Shown: piece by piece, positions 46,578 to 64,000 of the stretch
How the letters are laid out: each line of letters begins with the position of its first letter
Numbering within the stretch: the first letter of the stretch is position 1
NCBI GenBank assembly: GCA_029204225.1
Contig: CM055092.1
Span: 80,718,778-80,782,777 of the forward strand
Origin: Diphasiastrum complanatum
Lineage: Eukaryota; Streptophyta; Lycopodiopsida; Lycopodiales; Lycopodiaceae
Reading direction: 5' to 3'
DNA length: 64,000 nucleotides
The notes under the pieces: model-generated
Databases searched by the model: none
What the model was told of the DNA's origin: nothing
Seen by the model: the letters and a program-made list of their open reading frames with translations, nothing else
Translations under genes and position numbers: made by a program

Positions 46578-47800
46578 CCCAAACTCAAATTATACCATCT
46601 TGACTGTAAAAGCAAATATTTGGCCAACTGTAAAGTTATACATATTCTTTAAATGTCGTTAGTAATAGACTTTGGTTTGCTAAAAAAACACGCCCTTAAA
46701 AGAAGATGCATGACCTCGCAATCTTTTGTTGTTGGGAATTGAATTATCCTTTTACCTTTGCATTGAGTGCAAGGTTGTTAGGGACTCCATGATGAGTCCA
46801 TGATTGGCTTCCTTAGTTATAATGTGAAACGATAGTTTTTACTTTTATGTTTTGTAGTTCCCTTAAATGTCAAAATAACTTTGTGCTTGATGCCAAAGCT
46901 CTCACGTGTAAAACCACTAAGGGATTGGCACATGGCACTAAATCTTCTGCCATAGTTGATGATTGACTACCATGTTTATGTTATGCTATGTGGGCAGTCA
47001 GTCATTGGCCAGTGTTCGGGAAACCTTTTTTGGGTTCTCCTCCAAAAACCTGTATTTTCTGAACCCTTTCGATTTTCTCAAGGATGACCCTCAATACATG
47101 CCGGCTATACATTGTTTTATGACCTAAAAAAACTTGCAAGTTTTTGAGCATGTCGATTTTTGACAAAAGTTGCCGATTCCATTCCCGAACTTTGCCGGCT
47201 TTCCCGAACACTGGTCATTGGCTTTCCACATGCAAATTTTGGCACATTTTTTATTCTCTAAAAGCTCCTTGTGAAAAAATAATAACATTAACAAAAAAAA
47301 ATCACCGCTTGGCATTAGAAGAAGGAAGGCCTCAAAGGTGGGGCCTTGCACCCTAGAACAGGTCATAAGAGAATCCATGCCAAAAGAGAGGACAAAGTCT
47401 TCAAAAGAGAAAAGAAAAGAAAAGAAAAGAGGAGAACAAAGTCTTCTTGAAAGTTGGGTGGACTACTTTTATTTTTAGTGTGGCAAAAGAGAAATGGCCT
47501 CCCCTTCATTAGTGCCTTCTCACCAACCTTCAAACGTCACCACTTATCCCTTCCCCATACAAATAGTTCCATTATTTTAATAATTGTTATTTTCAATATC
47601 AGCTCGAAGAATAACGTTAATAATTTTAATAATCATTATTTTCAATCTCACCTCCGAAAATAATATTTTTTGCCGTCATTTTACTGTACAGAAATAGCTT
47701 TTTCATACGAGCTAAAAAGTAAATAAAAGAAAACCAAGCTACCAATAAATAAATAGAAATAATAATAATTATAATTTTATTTTATTTGAAAAAGAGAATA
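46576..47800. other. Intergenic, no gene seen
   Basis: A short AAAAG pentanucleotide repeat lies near 47405-47430. Frames are short and unrecognised. Confidence 0.4.
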
Positions 47801-47819
47801 ATTATAGCACAGGAACCCT

Positions 47820-48250
47820 CGTCTCGGACTTCAGTGCCGGCATCTCTTTCCTCGTATTGGGAGCCTGCTATCACCCCATATCGCACCAGAAATCTTCACT
47901 ACTCGCCGTTGGATTTGGCTAAGATACTCCGATTGTACCACGTGTAGTGCCCGGCTGACGCGTGGCGATCATCTGAGCGTGAGCCGCCGGTGATATTTTA
48001 CTCCTCTTTCCTCTGCTCGAATCGCCATAGGCCCCACATGGGCAGAGTGAACCTTCGGCCCTCACCGTCAGATCTCATTTGGAGCCCTCAGATGTTGCCA
48101 CGTGTAGATCGCAAACCGTTGAAAAATGTCCAGGTGGCAAATGGACGCGTGGTGGGCATCCAAGTGGGGCCCGTTCGTCCTGTCCTCTTCCTCCCTCCCG
48201 TGCACGCTGCCTGGCTTGTAGTCTCGTCTTGTTCGTGTAGGTGGGATCTT
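47820..48250 (+). promoter_or_regulatory. Likely promoter of the RING-CH E3 gene with duplicated G-box/ABRE
   Basis: This stretch is richer in G, C and CpG than its surroundings. CCACGTGTAG, an ABRE/G-box core, occurs twice (47938-47947 and 48098-48107). ACGCGTGG also occurs twice (47958-47965 and 48145-48152). This suggests bZIP or bHLH control. The transcription start and leader splicing are not known. Confidence 0.45.
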
Positions 48251-48649
48251 ATCGAAAATTCTTCGATTCTCTTTCTTTCATTTTGGTTCTGGAAATTATG
48301 GGAGGCTCGCCGTTTGAGTGGCGATGGCGTTAATCGATCAGTTTTGGCTTCTCATCTGCAGAAGCAGAAGCAGCAGCATCTGTGACTTCCATTTTCCTTT
48401 TCCTTTTTCTTGCATTTTTCTGGTTGTTTTTTGGTTTCTGTTCTGTTACTCCGATAGCGATCAATGGCTTAAGCATCTGCAACTTCCCTTTTCCTTGCAA
48501 TTTTTTGGTTGTTTTCGGTTCTGTTCTTGAACTCTGACAGCGATCAATGCCTTAAGCATCTACGCCTTCCCGTTTCCTTGCATTTTCCGTAATTTTTCTT
48601 GTTTCTTTTCCTTTTTGTTTTTGTTTTGGAACTCTGATTGCGATGAATG

Positions 48650-49150
48650 GCTCTACCAGGTTCTGTGTGCTCGTGCTTATGCTTCTTGGCTTCCAAGGGG
48701 AGGCTCGAACCTGGGACCAAAGAAACTTTGGATGCCAAGCCAACCAACTGAGCCAACCCCGTTGGTGTGCTCGTGCTTATGGCATAATTATGATATTGAA
48801 GCTCTTGTCTTCTGTCAGGTTCTGTATGCTGGTGCTTATTGCATAGCCCTGCTTTTCTTATTATTCGTAGGTAGCTGAAATTGAAGCTGTTGTCTTCTAC
48901 GAGGTGCTGTATGCTCGTGCTTATGGCATAACGCTGCTTTTCTTATATTCGTAGCAAAACGATATTGGAGCTTTTGGCTTCTATAAGGTGCTGTATGCTC
49001 GTGCGTATGGTATAACGCTGCTTTTCTTATTATTCTTTCATAAGAGAGAGTTCGTAGCAAAATGATATTGAAGCTCTTGAGATTGTGATAGCAGAATCAT
49101 ATTGCAGCTTCTGAGTTCGTGATAGCAAAATTATATTGAAGCTCTTGAAT
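48650..49150 (+). repeat. Degenerate tandem repeat in the probable 5' leader
   Basis: Units of roughly 75-90 bp recur, with GTGCTGTATGCTCGTGCTTATGG-like, CGCTGCTTTTCTTATATTCG-like and GATATTGAAGCTCTTG-like words. Copies begin near 48658, 48760, 48818, 48902 and 48986, and shorter pieces continue to 49150. Confidence 0.65.
48695..48765 (-). repeat. tRNA-derived SINE-like fragment
   Basis: The minus strand reads GGTTGGCTCAGTTGGTTGGC (A-box-like TGGCTCAGTTGG) and, about 40 nt later, CCCAGGTTCGAGCCTCCCC (B-box-like GGTTCGAGCC). This is the layout of a tRNA-related SINE head. It does not fold as an obvious intact tRNA, and no tail was recognised. Confidence 0.5.
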
Positions 49151-49460
49151 TGTCATCAGCCGAACAGTTGCTGAGAAAGTTCATTTTATATTTTTCTGTT
49201 GACCAAATACGGGAATTCGTTCATGAGATACAATTGAAGGCGTGGAGTTTTCAGAATAATCATTTGATCTATCACCAATAGAAGAAAGCACATCAGGGCA
49301 ATCTCGGAGCATTTATTGTATATGCAGTCTTTTCATTGTTTTGTAAGATTTTTTGCATGTAAAACTTGCGGCAGAAAGCACTTAGATATCTTATGTAGCA
49401 GCATCTTGTATCTTCTATTTGTGCTTCAAACCATTAAGGATTGGTTGAGTGGGCAAGAGC

Positions 49461-59988
<10,528 letters not shown>

Positions 59989-62020
59989 AAATTTGGTTGC
60001 AGTTACTGTGAAATGATCCAGCATCAAAGATGCTACTTTTCACTTTTGAAAATATTTAATGCTTAATTTGTACATGCTGTCTGTATGGCAACATTTTTTA
60101 TTGGAAAGGAAAAAATTGAAGAATTTACCAGAATAGCTGATGCTCTTTGTTTTTTGATATTAATGGCACCACATCTTTGAAAAGAGGATATACAAGGCAC
60201 AGTTTTTTAGTAGGCATACCTCACTTTCATATGTTAATTTATCTAAAAGAGAACAAAGGAAACATAAGATTTTTTTTGAGTTTTTGGTTTCCTTTGAAAG
60301 AGTCTGGGAGATGATATTTTTGCAAGCCGACTTCTTTTGGGGCTTTTGGGCCCAAAAATTTTATGTTCAATGTTTGCAGCATTTATGAACATTGGATATA
60401 AAGTAATTAGGATCATTTTGCAAAGTTAATGAGATTGAATGTGAGCATTGTAAGCCAATAACTATCAATAGCTTTTGCCAAGCAATACCATAAAAGCAAC
60501 CTCAAAGATTACTAGGAATATAGTGTTGTCGCAGTGCAACCATAAACCAAATAGAATCATGGTATTTTAATGTACAAATGGATTTTGATATTTGAATGGT
60601 TCATTCAAAGACATCCCAATGTCATTCCATATTTTTCACTAATAAAAACGAAATTACAATTTGTTGTTTGAATTTTTTTTTCTTAAATCTACATTCCACG
60701 AGGAAATGCTATTTGTTTAGAATGGGCGATAGTGGATACTCTCTCCATACTTTATGGATATGGAATGTGTGCGCATGTGTGCGTAGTTAACTTATGATTT
60801 GCAAATTGATTTTGTTTGTGAATTTTTACGTATTTGTTATATATACATGCAATATGGGTATTGGTAGAAAGAGAAAAAGTAGAGGATTAAGATTAAATGG
60901 GTGTCCACTCGTTTCAAGTTCAATTTTGGGTAGTGAAGTGAGATTTATATAAAATAAAGTTTTTAAACTTATAGCACAATTGCCATAAACTTGTGTAAAT
61001 ATACATGGAAAGTCCAATTGACATCAAAATGTATTGCAAAATGAACCAAAATGCATTGAACCTTATAGAATCATAGCAAACCATATTGAACCATATCAAG
61101 CTTTATTGAACCACATATTAAGTCCTATTGGAGTATAGCCACTACTTGCTTTGGGGTCATAGAGATGGTTGCATTTTATACACGATAAAATTCCAATCTA
61201 TTTTGTACAAAGAGACAATACAAGGCAATACTAGACCATAGGGAAACATACTAAAATGTTTTGATGTGGTAGTATGGTTTTTGTAGAAGAACTATTCCAT
61301 GCTATCGATCTAGTTGGCCTTGCGTTGCAAAGGCAATACTATGTGTTGAGGTTGGTCAATGGAGTTTGCTAAAAAGTCAAAGTTAAAGGATATTCTTTGG
61401 TGGTTGTCTAAATTTTAAAGGTTGGAATTTTAGTTGAGGGCCCAACGAACATGCATTAATTGGCATTCCAAAAATTCTTAACGAAGGGTGCATGCAAACA
61501 ATGCATGATAAAGCCCAAAAATCAAAAGCAAAAGCTTTAAAAAATAGAAGGTTGCATGCAATGAATGCATGATTCAAAATGCTCAAAAGCAAAAGCAAAA
61601 GCTTTGAGTTACGGAAAGTTTAGGACAATTGGCCAAATGAAATTTTAGCAGTTATAAATAGCAGTAGCAATGCGGAGGACATATCATTGTATTCTCATTC
61701 TATATGGAGAATTCGTCTTTTTTGATTCTATGTCCATCTCATGTGTATTTCTCAAGATATCTTGGTTTGTAGTGTGTAGAATGTCAATTTTGTGATTGAT
61801 TTTGCTTCCACACGTGTGAAAGACAGTAGGATGTTGCTGCTGTATGGACAGGGACAATACCTTACTGTACTTTTATGCTTATGATCAGATCTTAATGATT
61901 TATGCAATTCTAGCATGTTAAAATTAATGTTTTCTATCTTGTAGTTAAATCTAGATGTGCATCCAAATTTGGTTAAGATCTTGCTGATCCATTAAATGTG
62001 TTTTGGATCTGCATTTTTCA
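59989..62020. other. 3' flank of the E3 gene and intergenic DNA
   Basis: The 3' UTR begins after 59988. Runs of A/T-rich DNA follow with no recognisable gene. CATAGCAAACCATATTGAACC-like words repeat around 61020-61130. Confidence 0.4.
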
Positions 62021-62029
62021 CAAGCTCCT

Positions 62030-62330
62030 AAGAGAAATTGGAGCTTGTATCTTGGCCAAGGAGACTTGGGATACCTCGCAGTCTATGCATGAATCTAAAA
62101 ACACAAGGATTCTCATTTTGAGAAATGAAATCCTCCAAGGATTTCAAAGTAATGGAGAGAGTGCCCAAAACTATGTTTGAGGATGAAGGATTACAACATA
62201 GAGCTTGCATGATAGGAGATGCTATCAAATCAAAAGAGCTTGTCCGAATAGTGTTGAATGGTCTTAACGAGGATTTCTCTAACTATTACGATCGGCAAGT
62301 GAAGATCTTCAAAAATCCTGTCACATACAA
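62030..62330 (+). pseudogene. Ty1/copia gag relic
   Basis: The frame ACILAKETWDTSQSMHESKN and ILILRNEILQGFQ, then after a frame break near 62180 LQHRACMIGDAIKSKELVRI and VLNGLNEDFSNY, fits the UBN2-type copia gag (AKE.W..L...HE..., then I...L.S.EL....L.GLP..F..). No LTR or pol was seen close by. Confidence 0.65.
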
Positions 62331-63281
62331 ACCAAAAGAACACCCGTGGAGCATAAACCACCCAACCAACATGAAAAGGCTAGTCAATACCCTAATCACC
62401 TCCAAGCCACAATGAATGAATACAAGAGAGGAGAGGAATCCTGGCTCATCATCACATGTGTGGAGTATGTTCCCATGTGGGTAGCCATAGTTACTTTAGT
62501 GTATTTATAATGAGTTTGAATAGTCAATAGGTCACTTGGGAACACATCATGAATTCCATCTATTCCCTTCGCCTTTCCCGCCTTAGAGTTGATCTTGGGC
62601 TATCCTCTCGCAAAACCAACTTTATTTCCTACACTTTCACTCATGGGAACCTTGGACCTCTATCTACTTCCCCTTCCACAGACTGAAACAACAATTGGCT
62701 TTTCAAGGCCTTGGACAAGTCTAGGAAAATTTGAAATTCCAAGAGAGAGATGAGTGAATTTCCATGGTATGAATTCTTTCCAAGGGGATAGAATATTCCC
62801 CTTAGGATCCCCATGCAACCTATAATAAGCTATGGACCTCCTATTTTTGCATTATAGCAGTCATACACCATGCAAGTGCTCCTTATGTCCAAATATAGGT
62901 CTAGGCCCGTGTCATTGGAAAGCTCTCATTGAGCTTTCTAATGGCACCAAAATAGTCTTAATCAAAGCTATAGACAAAATGGTGTGCTAATGGATTGCCC
63001 TTGACGCCAAATTACAAAAAATTTAGGATTTTTCTTTTTTTCAATTTTGAGCTATATTACGGAGATTTTAAATATGAGTGTTTTGATTGGACCATGTGTA
63101 AGAAAAACTTGGGGAAAAAATAAACATCTTTACGGAGGGTCTTTTTTGGAGTTGGAATTTCTCCAATGGACATAAAATGTTAGAAAAGGTAACTAAACCA
63201 CCAAGAAAAGCAAGTTTTACGTGAAGCATTGAAAAAAGCAACAATTTTTTTAATTGCAACATATATTTGTGATAGATAGGT

Positions 63282-64000
63282 TTAGTGATAGATAAGTCCT
63301 CGAAATTTGTTGTGTGTAAAATTTTCAATTTTGAGATTGATTTGACTTAATTTTAGATTATTATTCATCAAATGCTTTTCAGTAAGTGTCATTGGTACAC
63401 ATATCTTCCCATCCCTAAACAAAAGTCTATTCCGGATAGAAAATTGATTTCCTACATTTTTATCCAAGTTTTGACTCGACTGGGCATCTTGCAATATAGT
63501 GATATCATCTGAATAATAAATATTGATCAAAGTACGAATCTGCTTGATAGAGTAATTTTAACGAAAGGTGAAAATCTATAGAAATCTCTAGGAACTGAAA
63601 ATGTTGGATCTCATAATTGAATTCCTGCATCAACTCAGCCCACATGGCCTTAAGATCTCTTAGATTAGGCTGATGATTACCACAAACCATAAACTTGCTA
63701 CCATAAAGATAATGATGCCAAGTTTTTAGTGCACGTACTATAGCAAGAAGTTCCTTCTTTTGAGTTGTATATCTCTTTTGAGGATCAATTAACTTCTTAC
63801 TTTCAAAAGCCATTGATTTAATTTCTTGTAAAAGAACTGCTCCAATTGCAAAATCACTTGCATCAATTTTCATAACATAAGGTTTATTTGAATCCACATT
63901 TATGAAAAAATGAGCCTTGAGTAAGACCTGACTGCAAGATTTTTTTTCTATTCTGGTAACTTGACAGCCTGTCATAAACAAAGAACTCGCATTTAGGCAT
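63282..64000 (-). pseudogene. Ty3/gypsy RT end and RNase H relic at the window edge
   Basis: The minus strand from the window edge reads MPKCEFFV (RT end), then DASDFAIGAVLLQE, SKKLIDPQKRYTTQKKELLA and IVRALKTWHHYLYGSKFMV (RNase H). The segment between KCEFF and RNase H is missing. The second block (63530-63282) has DKNVGNQFSIRNRLLFRDGKICVP, the pre-integrase region. Frames are broken, and the fragment may continue beyond the window. Confidence 0.85.

Noticed and set aside
48695-48765. Genuine tRNA gene
   Set aside because: A- and B-box-like words are present, but the acceptor stem and anticodon arm do not form convincingly. A SINE-type relic is more likely.
49449-49460. GTG start four codons before the E3 ligase ATG
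   Set aside because: Plant nuclear genes start at ATG. The ATG at 49461 follows immediately in frame.

Overview
This is nuclear DNA from a land plant with a repeat-rich genome. The evidence is GT-AG introns of about 0.1 to 8 kb, plant-type gene families, plant Ty1/copia and Ty3/gypsy chromovirus retrotransposons with an initiator-Met tRNA primer site, and many long (GA)n/(GT)n tracts. I cannot fix the lineage; a vascular plant with a large genome (fern, gymnosperm or similar) is an inference.

Three host genes are supported, all on the + strand. (1) 10800-13075 is a two-exon gene for a protein of about 721 aa with PHYTOCHROME KINASE SUBSTRATE / BIG GRAIN1-like motifs and a predicted N-myristoylation start; a TATA box and small upstream ORFs lie in front. 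(2) 41571-42557 is protein-L-isoaspartate O-methyltransferase; three coding exons are clear and the first exon was not found. (3) 49461-59988 is a seven-exon gene for a membrane-bound RING-CH (RINGv/MARCH-type) E3 ubiquitin ligase of 287 aa. Its 8-kb first intron holds an almost intact antisense copia element and a decayed gypsy gag/protease fragment.

Layout: 1-3000, short repeats and copia scraps. 3003-8140 and 23985-30505, two copies of one transposon-like unit in opposite orientation. 8.1-10.4 kb, unassigned. 10.4-13.1 kb, PKS-like gene. 14.5-15.1 kb, copia integrase relic. 15.6-18.7 kb, an odd T-rich stretch. 18.9-22.0 kb, decayed chromovirus with LTR. 22.2-24.0 kb, two gypsy pieces in opposite orientation. 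30.5-33.0 kb, AT-rich DNA with a tandem repeat. 33.0-33.6 kb, broken FCP1/SCP-like phosphatase homologue. 34.0-39.2 kb, LTR-like pieces, a primer-binding site and a copia gag relic. 39.3-40.4 kb, LINE ORF1-like relic. 41.3-42.6 kb, methyltransferase gene. 44.7-46.3 kb, gypsy 3' end plus LTR. 47.8-60.0 kb, E3 ligase gene. 62.0-64.0 kb, copia gag and gypsy RNase H relics.

The three host genes have no obvious common pathway; they are islands between transposons. The most interesting points are a RING-encoding exon flanked by complementary (AG)27 and (TC)29 tracts, an isoaspartyl methyltransferase intron whose two ends and an internal decoy acceptor share one duplicated motif, and the predicted lipid-anchored start of the PKS-like protein.
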